64,000 nucleotides of DNA from Butyricicoccus sp. (lineage in GTDB: Bacteria; Bacillota; Clostridia; Oscillospirales; Butyricicoccaceae), in NCBI GenBank assembly GCA_017886875.1, contig JAGHIZ010000024.1, positions 33,076 to 97,075 of the forward strand, written 5' to 3'. Of this stretch, positions 8,909-17,634 are shown one piece after another (the first letter of the stretch is position 1; each line of letters starts with the position of its first letter). Under the pieces are notes generated by a model. That model did no database searches. It saw nothing but the letters and a program-made list of their open reading frames with translations, and was not told where the DNA came from. Both the position numbers and the translations under genes were made by a program.

Positions 8909-11362
8909 CTAACTCAATGCTGAATATCTTCTTCTATAATATTCCATGGTTCTATACTCAAGAATATCCTTAAAATGGTTTTTAAATGCATTATTTGTTA
9001 TTATTTCTTTTAAATCTTCTCTTAGTACCAATGCATACCCATCTTTATCAACAAAGAATCCCTTACCCGATGCCTTTAAGAATTTTGTAGGCATCGTTTT
9101 TGCTTTGCTTAAATGCTGTCTATCAGTCATATTTTTATACTCTGCATATGTAATATTGGGTGCAAAATCCTTCCAGTTCTTATTTGTATCAAAAAACTTT
9201 TTCCAGCTTATTAGCATGTCTTGCTCAGTTACTGCAATTTTAACATCGCCATTGTTGTAAAAAGCATATAATATAGGCATTTTATAAACTTTTTGCATAT
9301 CTGTTGTCTGTATAATTGAAATAAATTCTTTTCCTATACCAGAATATAACTCTTTTTCATCCTGTGATAGTTCACCTAAATCATTTAAAAATTCAAGATA
9401 TCTACGAAATGGATTTTCTTTTGCATGGCGAATACAGTATTCATACACTTCATCGTCCATATATGTGAATAGCTCAATTCTTGACGGTACTTTATTATTT
9501 AAAAGCTCTTTTACTTTATAAAACTCATTATTTATACGAAGTTTCATAGGCATTGATTTTTTGTCCATCTCTCTGAACAAATCAACTAATCGCATATCAA
9601 AATCAACGATACAGTCATCTGGATATTCGATTTCTGTATAGTCATATGCTTTTTTATTGCTATTCTGATTTTTACCGCTTAATAATAGTGATACTCTACC
9701 CGCTTTTTCATAGTTACCTATAAAATCAAGCACATTTAAATATTGCTTTCCCTTATAAGTTCTGAGTCCTCTGCCAAGTTGCTGTAAAAAGACCACTGGC
9801 GATTCTGTAGGTCTGAGAAACATAACCATATCCAATGATGCAATATCCAAACCCTCATTAAACATATCAACCGAAAATATAACCCTAATTTTGTTATTTA
9901 TTAAAAGTTCTATTGCTTTATCTCTATTCATTGAGAATTGTCCATGTGCATCACTATAAACCGCCACAGATGGTATACCACGCTTACAAAATTCGGCTGC
10001 CATTTGTTCAGCATGTTCTCTTGAACAGCAAAAACCTAATGCTTGTTTAGAACGGTATTTTAAATAGTACTTATATATCAAATCGTAACGTTTAGCATTA
10101 TTTTTATAAATCTGTGTAAGTTCATTATTATCATAACGACCTTTTATAATATGTAAACCCGAATAATCTGTTTCGTCATAGACACCATAATAATGAAATG
10201 GTACTAATACACCTTTGTTTATGGCTTCTTTTAGTGATATTTCATAAGGCACATTATAATCACAGATTTCATATATATTTTTACCGTCCATTCTTTCTGG
10301 TGTTGCCGTTAGTCCTAGCAAGAATTTAGGTTCAAAATAATCAACAATCTGTAAATATTGGTTATTTACCGCATGATGGAACTCATCTATTACAATATAA
10401 TCAAAGTAATCTTTAGAAAAATATTGACTGTTTAGATACTGACTTTTACCAAGTGTAGCAACTGATGCGAAAATTACAGATTTATCTATGTCTTTTTGCT
10501 TGCCATAGAAAAAACCATAATCATCAGATTTTCTAACATTTTTAAATGATATTGCTGCTTGATGCAGTATTTCTTCTCTATGAGCAACAAATAACACTTT
10601 TTCATATTTGGCAGAATCAAATGCTGCTAAATATGTTTTACCTACACCCGTAGCAGCTTGAACCAACCCCTTAGTTGCACCTTCTGCACGACTATCTTCA
10701 AGGGCATATAACGCCTCTATTTGGACACCTCTAGGTTGAAATATGTCTATAGCATTATCTTGTTCATCATATTTTGCTAAATCCTTTGACAAAGCGGGTT
10801 TATGCCAATTTTTAGAGTATCGTTTAAGTTCTTCATCGTCTATAATAATCGAATGATTATAAAATAAGTCCTCAAATTTAATAAAAAATTCATTAAAATT
10901 CTCTTTGTTTGTAAGACTTGTAAAACGGTAATTCCATTCTATTCCCGATGTTAATGCACTTCTTGATATATTCGAAGAACCTATATAGATTTCACTCATA
11001 TTATCATAATGAAATATATATGATTTTGGGTGAAATGAACGGTTTTTGTCGTTATAAAAGCGTAAATCTATTTTATTATCAAGCTCTTTCTTTATCAAAT
11101 ACAAGGCAGAGGGCTGTGTTATACCTAAATAATTTCCTGTTAAAATTCTTATTTCAACACCTCTATTAAGTGCCGATTTTAAATCGTTTAAAATCATTTT
11201 AACGCCTGACTCCATTAAAAAAGACACTATAATATCTATTTTATTCGCTTTTGATATACTTTCTTTGAGCTGATAATATAAATATTTATTTTTATCTGTA
11301 TCACCCGTTATTACATCTGTATGCTGTATTTCTATTCCTTTCTCAATATTAGGTTGAGCCAT
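8909..11362 (-). CDS. PLD-like nuclease domain fused to SF2 helicase
   Basis: Predicted nucleic-acid translocase/nuclease of 817 residues. The N-terminal phospholipase-D fold has one HxK motif (His111, Lys113 in FHPKSY) and GSSNIS at 128-133. The SF2 helicase follows, with Walker A ATGVGKT at 237-243, DEFH at 326-329, TAT at 352-354 and the motif VI region QQLGRGLR near 545. The C-terminal 200 residues are unassigned. A single HxK implies that the active site forms by dimerisation, as in other one-motif PLD nucleases (inference). The start overlaps the end of the upstream methyltransferase gene by 31 bases and has a GAGG site, so the two are cotranscribed. Likely a defence protein given its cas neighbours; it resembles PLD/helicase proteins often annotated with DUF3427, though that C-terminal domain was not confirmed. 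Confidence 0.8.
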   Translation of the reverse strand: MAQPNIEKGIEIQHTDVITGDTDKNKYLYYQLKESISKANKIDIIVSFLMESGVKMILNDLKSALNRGVEIRILTGNYLGITQPSALYLIKKELDNKIDLRFYNDKNRSFHPKSYIFHYDNMSEIYIGSSNISRSALTSGIEWNYRFTSLTNKENFNEFFIKFEDLFYNHSIIIDDEELKRYSKNWHKPALSKDLAKYDEQDNAIDIFQPRGVQIEALYALEDSRAEGATKGLVQAATGVGKTYLAAFDSAKYEKVLFVAHREEILHQAAISFKNVRKSDDYGFFYGKQKDIDKSVIFASVATLGKSQYLNSQYFSKDYFDYIVIDEFHHAVNNQYLQIVDYFEPKFLLGLTATPERMDGKNIYEICDYNVPYEISLKEAINKGVLVPFHYYGVYDETDYSGLHIIKGRYDNNELTQIYKNNAKRYDLIYKYYLKYRSKQALGFCCSREHAEQMAAEFCKRGIPSVAVYSDAHGQFSMNRDKAIELLINNKIRVIFSVDMFNEGLDIASLDMVMFLRPTESPVVFLQQLGRGLRTYKGKQYLNVLDFIGNYEKAGRVSLLLSGKNQNSNKKAYDYTEIEYPDDCIVDFDMRLVDLFREMDKKSMPMKLRINNEFYKVKELLNNKVPSRIELFTYMDDEVYEYCIRHAKENPFRRYLEFLNDLGELSQDEKELYSGIGKEFISIIQTTDMQKVYKMPILYAFYNNGDVKIAVTEQDMLISWKKFFDTNKNWKDFAPNITYAEYKNMTDRQHLSKAKTMPTKFLKASGKGFFVDKDGYALVLREDLKEIITNNAFKNHFKDILEYRTMEYYRRRYSALS

Positions 11363-11922
11363 TTTTCATTTCCTCTTTCTGGTCTAGCATCACCTGTCAC
11401 CCAGTATTCTTCGATAATTACACCGTTTATATCATGTATCAATTCATTAAAACTCTTTTCAGTCATATCAGTGAAATATCTTCCGTTTCTCTCACCTTCA
11501 AAAGTGCCATACTTAAAAGAAGTATATATAACTCCATTGTCTTTCAACGCTATTACCATATTTTTTATCACATTTTTTAAATCGTTTCTTGCAAGATGAA
11601 GTATAGATGAGCATGCCCATATGGCATCGTATTTATTTTGCTCTTTAAAATCCTCAAAATATATATTTTTCACTTCAATGCCTGTGTATTCCGTCGCAAT
11701 CTTGCAAAGCTCTTTAGAACCGTCTATTGCATCTACTTGATACCCTATTGAAATAAAATACTTTGTATCTCTACCTGAGCCACAACCAAAATCTAAAATC
11801 ATTGCCCCGCTATATAATTTGCTTATGAATTTATCTTGTATATCTGTAAATTCAACATTTACTGTATCATTAACAAACTTTTCAGCATTAGTATTATAAT
11901 AATCTATTGTACTATTTTTCAT
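11332..11922 (-). CDS. Class I SAM-dependent methyltransferase
   Basis: 196 residues with a class I Rossmann methyltransferase core. The SAM-binding motif I is ILDFGCGSGRD at 42-52, followed by an acidic loop (DAIDGSKE) and a motif IV-like region IWACSSILHL. The latter is not the DPPY/NPPY motif of DNA-amino methylases, so a DNA substrate is not shown; small molecules, tRNA or protein remain possible. The start at 11922 (GGAG upstream) is preferred over one at 11967. It overlaps the PLD/helicase gene and probably acts with it or is a passenger. Confidence 0.75.
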   Translation of the reverse strand: MKNSTIDYYNTNAEKFVNDTVNVEFTDIQDKFISKLYSGAMILDFGCGSGRDTKYFISIGYQVDAIDGSKELCKIATEYTGIEVKNIYFEDFKEQNKYDAIWACSSILHLARNDLKNVIKNMVIALKDNGVIYTSFKYGTFEGERNGRYFTDMTEKSFNELIHDINGVIIEEYWVTGDARPERGNEKWLNLILRKE

Positions 11923-11972
11923 TTTTAATCTCCAAATTATGTTATTATTTTTATTATAACACAGCATAAATT

Positions 11973-12002
11973 AAAGGGGCAATGAATAAACACTGCCCCT
12001 TT
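11973..12002. terminator. GC-rich hairpin between the methyltransferase and SLH genes
   Basis: Perfect 9-base stem AAAGGGGCA / TGCCCCTTT with a 12-base loop, in the gap between two minus-strand genes. It lacks a long T run on either side, so it is a weaker terminator candidate than its neighbour at 12030. Confidence 0.45.
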
Positions 12003-12029
12003 AGTATTTAATTATAGAACTTAAAATAA

Positions 12030-12074
12030 CCCCTAAAGTAGTTCGGTTTTATTTACCGTTTTCTGCTTTAGGGG
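12030..12074 (-). terminator. Rho-independent terminator after the SLH gene
   Basis: Stem CCCCTAAAG (12030-12038) / CTTTAGGGG (12066-12074) directly downstream of the SLH gene. Read on the minus strand it is followed by TTATTTTAAG, a moderate T-rich tract. Confidence 0.6.
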
Positions 12075-12085
12075 CTTTGATTTAA

Positions 12086-12742
12086 CTATCTTAAAATTAT
12101 ATATCCTCCATCAGCTAAATTACAAACGATTTTCGCTACTTCCGCACGGGTTATACTTTTCTGCGGATTAAAATTATTATTGTTATCACCAACCATTATT
12201 CCTAAATTAGCCATTGCACAAGCAGCTTGTCTATAATTGTTTATAGTACCATCATCCCATGTAATAGAATCAATGTCATTAAAATGATATTTCCAACCAT
12301 TTTGTTCTAATCCCATAAGATTAAATAACGCTACTGCAAAATCCTCTCTATTAGCCGGTGCTGTTGGACTAAACCAAGTATAATCATATTGAGCCTGTGC
12401 AGGCTGTGAATAATTGCCTCCCATTGCTATACCTACATTCACTACTGCATCATAATACCATGAGCCAAAAGGAACATCTTGCCATCCTTCAGCATAAAAC
12501 GCATATTCTAATTTTTTACCAAATAACCTGTATAAAATCATCGCACTTTCAGCTCTTGTCAAAGCTTTATCAGGTGAGAAATTACCTTTTTCATCACCTA
12601 TAAGTATTCCCCCATCAGATGCACGTTGAACGGCATCATAATACCAGCTTCCCGCTTTTACGTCTGGAAAGTATAAAGCATTAGCAGCGGGTACGCTTGA
12701 TATAATCCCCAAACAAGCAATTAAACATACCAATTTTTTCAC
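12086..12742 (-). CDS. Secreted protein made of three S-layer homology (SLH) domains
   Basis: 218 residues: an N-terminal signal peptide (MKKLVCLIACLG..., cleavage likely after Ala22 in AANA) followed by three SLH repeats. Each has the family pattern of an FxDV-like start, a WYYDAV-type helix, an F(S/N)P strand and an ITRAE-like end (LTRAES, NREDF, ITRAEV). SLH triplets bind pyruvylated secondary cell-wall polymer. No additional catalytic domain is present, so it may be a minimal wall-anchored protein or a partner of others. The start is GTG with only a weak ribosome site. Monocistronic, with a terminator downstream. Confidence 0.85.
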   Translation of the reverse strand: MKKLVCLIACLGIISSVPAANALYFPDVKAGSWYYDAVQRASDGGILIGDEKGNFSPDKALTRAESAMILYRLFGKKLEYAFYAEGWQDVPFGSWYYDAVVNVGIAMGGNYSQPAQAQYDYTWFSPTAPANREDFAVALFNLMGLEQNGWKYHFNDIDSITWDDGTINNYRQAACAMANLGIMVGDNNNNFNPQKSITRAEVAKIVCNLADGGYIILR

Positions 12743-12827
12743 ATCAATCCACGCCCTTCTACCTCAAAATGTATATACAATATATGGCTACATTATATAA
12801 CAAATAATCCTTATAGTCTATATATAA

Positions 12828-14495
12828 TCATCTAAGGACTGGATTTACTGCTATGCCACCAACCGTTAATAAATCCCACATACTTTTTTCTTCTTTATAT
12901 TGATTTTCCTTATAGCCCCAGAATAGTATTGCTATAAATCCTGCTACAAGCCCTAACCACCATGCTTTACTCCAACACAGTATAACCGGTATAATAGAAA
13001 GCCAATTCCAGATATAAAGAATAAAATTTGATTGTGTTCTATGATTTAAGTGCTTTTTAGCCTTTTTTATATTTTCAGGGGTTAATGCTTCTATCGCATC
13101 AATATATTTTTGTTTTTCTTGTGTTCGACCTCTTTCTTTTATATATTCTATACATTCTTTTTTCTTTTGTTCGCTATCTGCTTGTACTCCAATTAACAAA
13201 GAATTTAGAATATTTCTATCTTCATATGACCATATTTGGTCTATTCTATCATCTATCTTTTTTATAAATTCATCTTTGACCTGTGGAGTATAGTCATATT
13301 CTGATTTGCATATTTCATCTTTCAGTTGTCTGCATTGTTTTTCATTTTTATACTCCAATTTGGAGCACTTTGAATATAAATCTTCAAAATCTAAACTCGC
13401 CTTTTGTTTTTGTTCTCTGGTTTCATAGGTAACATCATTAAAAGTTCTTGCTTCAATGTCTTTTTGCTTTAAATACTCATTTACTTGATCTAAATAATCA
13501 AGCTTTTTAATATCGTATTTACTCATAAACTTCAGAAGTTCATTTTTCAATATTTTCGCATTTTCTTCATTATCACATGGATATTTATTTATAATACCTT
13601 GCAACTCATTTTTTAGTATCTCGCTTACATCTAAATATAGTAACATTGCAAGTTTTACTATATTTTGCCTTTCATTTGGAAATCTATCTGCCAAATAAAT
13701 GTAATATTCTGTATTGCTAGGGTCTGTACACAATAACTTGTATGCCATCTTGCAAGATAATTCATCATTATTTTGTGTTTTCTTTAAATTTTCAAAAATT
13801 CTTTGTGCCTCAGCTTTTGAAACATTTGAAATAGGCTCAAATGGACACGCATTTTCTGCCATTAATTTTTTCTCAACAAAGTTGAATAACAAAACTTCAA
13901 TATCATACTTGAGAGCTGACGGCAATTTATCTCTATATTCCAAAAATAATTTATTTCTCTTAGATGAGGCATCAGCAGATGATAACCCTTTACCCGCTAT
14001 ATTAACTATATCATGTGCTGTACCAGTCACCATATTTATGGCTCCAGCCTTTACGGCACCCTTTACGGCACCACCTATACCAAAGCCTCCACCATAAAAT
14101 TTTGTTCTACTTTCTTTTCTCAATCTGCGATACTGGTCTTGTTTTTTCTGGTCCTCATCAATTTCCTCTATTAAATCACAATATTCATCAAAAATTTTTA
14201 TAAATAGGGAATTATTCTCTATAGACGAATTTAAAACCTCTTCCGTTATGTCATATATTTCATAAACCGAAAAAATTTTTATTATATCATTGGCTACATA
14301 TTCTATACCTTTTTCCCACAAACCATAGCCGTAATCATATAAATTTTTCCAATTCTTAACAGCTTCAGCATAAAAAGGCTCAAAGTCTTTCATTGTTTTT
14401 TTCGCTAGCATTTTAAAATCATTTCTTAAAGATGCGTCATTAATTATCTCATACTTTAGACAATACTCTTCTCCAAATAACTTTAATTCTACCAT
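12828..14495 (-). CDS. Unknown protein with glycine-rich segment and C-terminal membrane hairpin
   Basis: Not recognised. About 555 residues starting at MVELKLFGEEYC, chosen because GAGGG lies just upstream; the longer reading from 14531 would overlap the previous stop. Visible: a helical first quarter, a glycine/alanine-rich amphipathic stretch (GGGFGIGGAVKGAVKAG near residues 135-151), a long charged helical middle with tetratricopeptide-like spacing (not proven), and near the C-terminus two hydrophobic segments separated by a tight turn (WLSIIPVILCW, WLGLVAGFIAILFW). The glycine-rich patch and membrane tail suggest membrane association. The 71-residue membrane protein upstream is probably in the same transcript. 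Confidence 0.6.
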   Translation of the reverse strand: MVELKLFGEEYCLKYEIINDASLRNDFKMLAKKTMKDFEPFYAEAVKNWKNLYDYGYGLWEKGIEYVANDIIKIFSVYEIYDITEEVLNSSIENNSLFIKIFDEYCDLIEEIDEDQKKQDQYRRLRKESRTKFYGGGFGIGGAVKGAVKAGAINMVTGTAHDIVNIAGKGLSSADASSKRNKLFLEYRDKLPSALKYDIEVLLFNFVEKKLMAENACPFEPISNVSKAEAQRIFENLKKTQNNDELSCKMAYKLLCTDPSNTEYYIYLADRFPNERQNIVKLAMLLYLDVSEILKNELQGIINKYPCDNEENAKILKNELLKFMSKYDIKKLDYLDQVNEYLKQKDIEARTFNDVTYETREQKQKASLDFEDLYSKCSKLEYKNEKQCRQLKDEICKSEYDYTPQVKDEFIKKIDDRIDQIWSYEDRNILNSLLIGVQADSEQKKKECIEYIKERGRTQEKQKYIDAIEALTPENIKKAKKHLNHRTQSNFILYIWNWLSIIPVILCWSKAWWLGLVAGFIAILFWGYKENQYKEEKSMWDLLTVGGIAVNPVLR

Positions 14496-14505
14496 TTTAT
14501 ATCCC

Positions 14506-14721
14506 TCACTTTTTATTTTTAGACATTGCATATACCAAAAAGCCTATAACTGGAATAACTATGAACCAGTATGACATAATTAAAGCAGTTATTATTGTTC
14601 CTACTATAGCAATGCCTATTATTTCACTTAAACAGCCGCCCTTAAAATACATAACAGAAAATATGCTGTGATAAATATACCATACAACAATGCAGCTAAT
14701 AGCCCACAACACATAAATCAT
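14506..14721 (-). CDS. Small membrane protein of unknown function
   Basis: 71 residues with two or three hydrophobic segments (VLWAISCIVVWYIY, IIGIAIVGTIITALIM, FIVIPVIGFLVYAM) and a basic C-terminus SKNKK. It ends ten bases before the start of the larger unknown gene, on the same strand, so the two look like a pair. No family recognised. Confidence 0.55.
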   Translation of the reverse strand: MIYVLWAISCIVVWYIYHSIFSVMYFKGGCLSEIIGIAIVGTIITALIMSYWFIVIPVIGFLVYAMSKNKK

Positions 14722-14839
14722 TTATTCACCCACTCCTATTTAATTTAATAATACTTATAGATATTATTTTATAATACCTATTGTAATTTGTTACATGCTA
14801 ATTGTCAAGATATCCTATTATCTAAAGGCAGGTGTTAAC

Positions 14840-15172
14840 ATGTATAATGAAATAAATGTTGGAGAAAGAATAAAATATTTTCGTACAAAAAGCGGTTTAA
14901 GCCAAGAAAGTTTAGCTTTGCAGGCAGAAATAAATCCTGCATTTCTTGGTCATTTAGAGCGTGGTCTGAAAAACCCAACCATTAAAACTCTAGAAAAAAT
15001 AACTTGTGCGTTAGGCATTTCACTAGCAGAGTTTTTTGAACCAAATACAGAAACTACAGATGAAAAACAAGCTGCACTTACACACATATATAATCAAATT
15101 AAAGATTTACCTTTAGAAAGCGTTAATAAAATAAGCATTATCTTGCAAAATGTGCTAACTCTTGAAAAATAA
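14840..15172 (+). CDS. XRE-family helix-turn-helix regulator
   Basis: 110 residues. The N-terminal HTH_3 domain (INVGERIKYFRTKSGLSQES through FLGHLERGLKNPTIKTLEKI, about residues 5-60) matches Cro/CI-type repressors, and GISLAEFFE closes it. The C-terminal tail is helical and may dimerise. The start at 14840 (AGGTG upstream) is preferred over one at 14795. Being the first plus-strand gene before the element cargo, it may regulate the element, but no operators were identified. Confidence 0.85.
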   Translation: MYNEINVGERIKYFRTKSGLSQESLALQAEINPAFLGHLERGLKNPTIKTLEKITCALGISLAEFFEPNTETTDEKQAALTHIYNQIKDLPLESVNKISIILQNVLTLEK

Positions 15173-15216
15173 AATCTGATTCACTCCTACTCTCCAACTA
15201 CATACTATATATATGA

Positions 15217-15250
15217 AGCCACAAGGAAGTACACCTTGTGGCTATTTTTA
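15217..15250 (+). terminator. Terminator after the XRE gene
   Basis: Stem AGCCACAAGG (15217-15226) / CCTTGTGGCT (15234-15243) followed by ATTTTTAT. It lies between the regulator and the DUF960 gene, so the latter probably has separate transcription or readthrough control. Confidence 0.75.
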
Positions 15251-15275
15251 TATCTCTATAAGGAGTGATTTTAAA

Positions 15276-15566
15276 ATGTTCAACAATCCATATTACATCA
15301 CAAAAGGTATATCTAAAAATATACCACCATGGCTTATAAACCTTATGTGGTTTATGATTCATCAAATGGAAGTTGAAAGCAAAGACTATTTGCAGGTCTT
15401 TGAGCTTGAAAAGCAACCAGATGGAAAACAATACATCTGCCACAAACAAGAACAGCCATCATACAAGTATGAAATATGCTTAGAATGTAAAACCGCTGTA
15501 AACGCTAAAATCTTTGTGATTGATGACCAAACCCATAGCACAATGCTGCTAGCCGAAGAATATTAA
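15276..15566 (+). CDS. DUF960-family protein
   Basis: 96 residues starting MFNNPYYITKGI after an AAGGAG site; the in-frame codon at 15213 lies inside the terminator and is rejected. The pattern of an N-terminal NPYYITKGI, the PPWLINLMWFMI helix, DYLQVFEL, and a C-terminal half with CLE and a hydrophobic strand agrees with DUF960 proteins common on Firmicute conjugative elements. Biochemical role unknown. It lies 14 bases before the amidoligase gene and is probably cotranscribed. Confidence 0.7.
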   Translation: MFNNPYYITKGISKNIPPWLINLMWFMIHQMEVESKDYLQVFELEKQPDGKQYICHKQEQPSYKYEICLECKTAVNAKIFVIDDQTHSTMLLAEEY

Positions 15567-15580
15567 GGAGGAGCTAAAAA

Positions 15581-16672
15581 ATGCGAGAAACTTTTATTTG
15601 TAACAACTGTGGCGTTGAATTTAGCCTTGATGACGTTATTTATGTAGGTGATGACCTATTATGCCCTGATTGTGCCGACAATTTAACAACTACCTGTGAA
15701 CATTGTCATGAGTATGTGTATATTGAGGACACAATAACCGATGGAAATGTAACTTTATGCAGAGATTGTTATTCAAATTCTTATTATACCTGTGAAAATT
15801 GTGAAACTATAATTCATACAGACAATACTTACTATGCAAATGATGATCCCGACCGTCCTCTGTGCTATAACTGCTGGCAAAGCCATAGAAACACCATTCA
15901 TGAGTATAATTATGTACCAGATAACTTGATTTTTCACGGCAAAGGCAATAGATATTTGGGCGTAGAGCTTGAAATTGATGACGGCGGAACAGATAACGAT
16001 AACGCTCAGGCATTGCTTGAAGTTGCAAACGATAGAGCAGAAAACCTATATATTAAAACCGATGGCAGTTTAAACGAGGGATTAGAGCTTGTCACTCACC
16101 CTATGACACTTGAATATCATATAAACGATATGCCTTGGGCTGATATTTTATATGAAGCTAAAAGTCTTGGCTATCTTAGTCATAGCTCCGAAACTTGCGG
16201 CTTGCATGTACATATTTCAAGAACAGCTTTTGGCTCAACATACGCAGCACAAGAAGAATGTATAGCCCGACTTGTATTCTTTGTAGAAAAATTCTGGCCT
16301 GAACTTCTAAGGTTTAGCCGCAGAACAAAAAGCCAGCTTAATCGTTGGGCAGCTCGCTATGGCATGAAGCTCTGTCCTAAAGAGCAAATCGACCATGCTA
16401 AAAATTCATGTGCCGGCAGATATACAGCCGTAAATCTGACAAACAGCGAAACCGTAGAGCTTCGCCTGTTTAGAGGCACACTAAAACTCAATACTTTAAT
16501 AGCTACTTTGCAGTTTGTAAATCATCTTTGTGAGGTAGCTATTTCTTTATCTGACCAAGAGCTTACGGAAATGAGCTGGTTTGATTTCCTCGATATGATT
16601 TCTGAACAAGAGCTTATTCAGTATCTTAAAGAACGTCGTTTATATGTAAATGAACCAGTAGAACAACAATAG
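15581..16672 (+). CDS. Amidoligase-family enzyme with N-terminal zinc ribbons
   Basis: 363 residues. The first 100 hold six CxxC pairs (7/10, 28/31, 39/42, 60/63, 71/74, 95/98), enough for three four-cysteine zinc modules in series. The rest looks like the glutamine-synthetase-fold Amidoligase_2 family: GVELEID (Glu129, Glu131), DGSL with Glu166/Glu169, CGLHVHIS (His209, His211) and later ETVELRLFRGT. Such enzymes are predicted to form amide bonds between a carboxylate and an amine using ATP. The family is known to neighbour glutamine-amidotransferase-like genes, as here 11 bases downstream. The substrate is unknown; the 30-residue peptide at 17635 is a candidate by proximity only. Confidence 0.8.
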   Translation: MRETFICNNCGVEFSLDDVIYVGDDLLCPDCADNLTTTCEHCHEYVYIEDTITDGNVTLCRDCYSNSYYTCENCETIIHTDNTYYANDDPDRPLCYNCWQSHRNTIHEYNYVPDNLIFHGKGNRYLGVELEIDDGGTDNDNAQALLEVANDRAENLYIKTDGSLNEGLELVTHPMTLEYHINDMPWADILYEAKSLGYLSHSSETCGLHVHISRTAFGSTYAAQEECIARLVFFVEKFWPELLRFSRRTKSQLNRWAARYGMKLCPKEQIDHAKNSCAGRYTAVNLTNSETVELRLFRGTLKLNTLIATLQFVNHLCEVAISLSDQELTEMSWFDFLDMISEQELIQYLKERRLYVNEPVEQQ

Positions 16673-16683
16673 GAGGATAATTT

Positions 16684-17616
16684 ATGTGCAGTTTATTTGG
16701 TCTTATCGATTTTAATAATGCATTGACCGCAAAAAAGAAAAACAAAATTTTAAACACACTTGCAACCGTATGCGAATGTCGTGGTACAGATGCAACTGGA
16801 ATAGCTTATAACCTAGGCGGAAAGCTCAAAATTTATAAACGCCCTGTTCCAGCTCACAAACTTGATATCTGTGTGCCCGATAGTGTAAAAACCATTATGG
16901 GGCATACGAGAATGACTACTCAAGGCGATGCAAAGCATAACCAGAATAATCACCCGTTTTCTGGGTACGCTGACGGGAAACATTTTGCCTTTGCACATAA
17001 CGGCATCATTTGGAACGATTTGGAGTTAAGAATAACCGAAAAGTTGCCAATTACTGATATTGAAACAGACAGTTATATAGCTGTACAACTTATAGAAAAA
17101 GAAAATGCCCTTGACTTTAACAGCCTCAAAAGCATGGCTGAAAAGGTCAAGGGTTCTTTTGTGTTTACAGTGTTAGATAGTGATAATTCTATTTGGTTTG
17201 TTAAAGGCGATAACCCGCTGAGCATATTTTACTATGATGGTTTTCTGATTTATGCATCGACAACCGAAATACTAAACAGAAGCATAAAGCATTTAAAACT
17301 CGGCAAGCCTAAAAAAGTTCATGTGCCATCTGAAGGCGATATTCTTCATATTAGTTCTAGCGGGCAGATAGAAAGCGGCTTCTTTACCCCTGACTTTAGC
17401 GGGTTTTTCAACAGCTATAATCTATACAATTTCGGCATGTGTTATAGCACGAATTCTTATGATGAGCTTATATCGGTTGCAAGCTCAATGGGTATAAGCC
17501 CTGATGAAATTATGGCACTTATGGATTACGGCTGTGAGCGTGATGAAATCGAGGAGCTTTTGTATGACCCATCACTATTACATGAAATTGCTGCCGAACT
17601 GCTTTACGCCTACTAA
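16684..17616 (+). CDS. Class II glutamine amidotransferase-like protein
   Basis: 310 residues beginning MCSLFGLI, so removal of Met1 exposes Cys2, the nucleophile of N-terminal-nucleophile amidotransferases. Other family motifs follow: DATG at 36-39, GHTR at 73-76, HPF at 90-92 and HNG at 105-107. There is no synthase domain, so ammonia or a gamma-glutamyl group would be passed to a partner, most likely the amidoligase encoded just upstream. The C-terminal 70 residues (from about FSGFFNSYNLYNFGM) are helical, acidic and unassigned. AGGAGG site upstream. It could instead act as a protease on a propeptide, as some proteins of this fold do. Confidence 0.82.
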   Translation: MCSLFGLIDFNNALTAKKKNKILNTLATVCECRGTDATGIAYNLGGKLKIYKRPVPAHKLDICVPDSVKTIMGHTRMTTQGDAKHNQNNHPFSGYADGKHFAFAHNGIIWNDLELRITEKLPITDIETDSYIAVQLIEKENALDFNSLKSMAEKVKGSFVFTVLDSDNSIWFVKGDNPLSIFYYDGFLIYASTTEILNRSIKHLKLGKPKKVHVPSEGDILHISSSGQIESGFFTPDFSGFFNSYNLYNFGMCYSTNSYDELISVASSMGISPDEIMALMDYGCERDEIEELLYDPSLLHEIAAELLYAY

Positions 17617-17634
17617 TAGAAAGGAGTTGTATAA

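Noticed and set aside
12030..12074. Possible element attachment site
   Set aside because: The inverted repeat does not resemble the tmRNA 3' end; it is better explained as a terminator.
15198..15449. Antisense frame over the DUF960 gene
   Set aside because: Overlaps the terminator and DUF960 coding sequence with no start signal; the DUF960 frame has a proper AAGGAG and family match.
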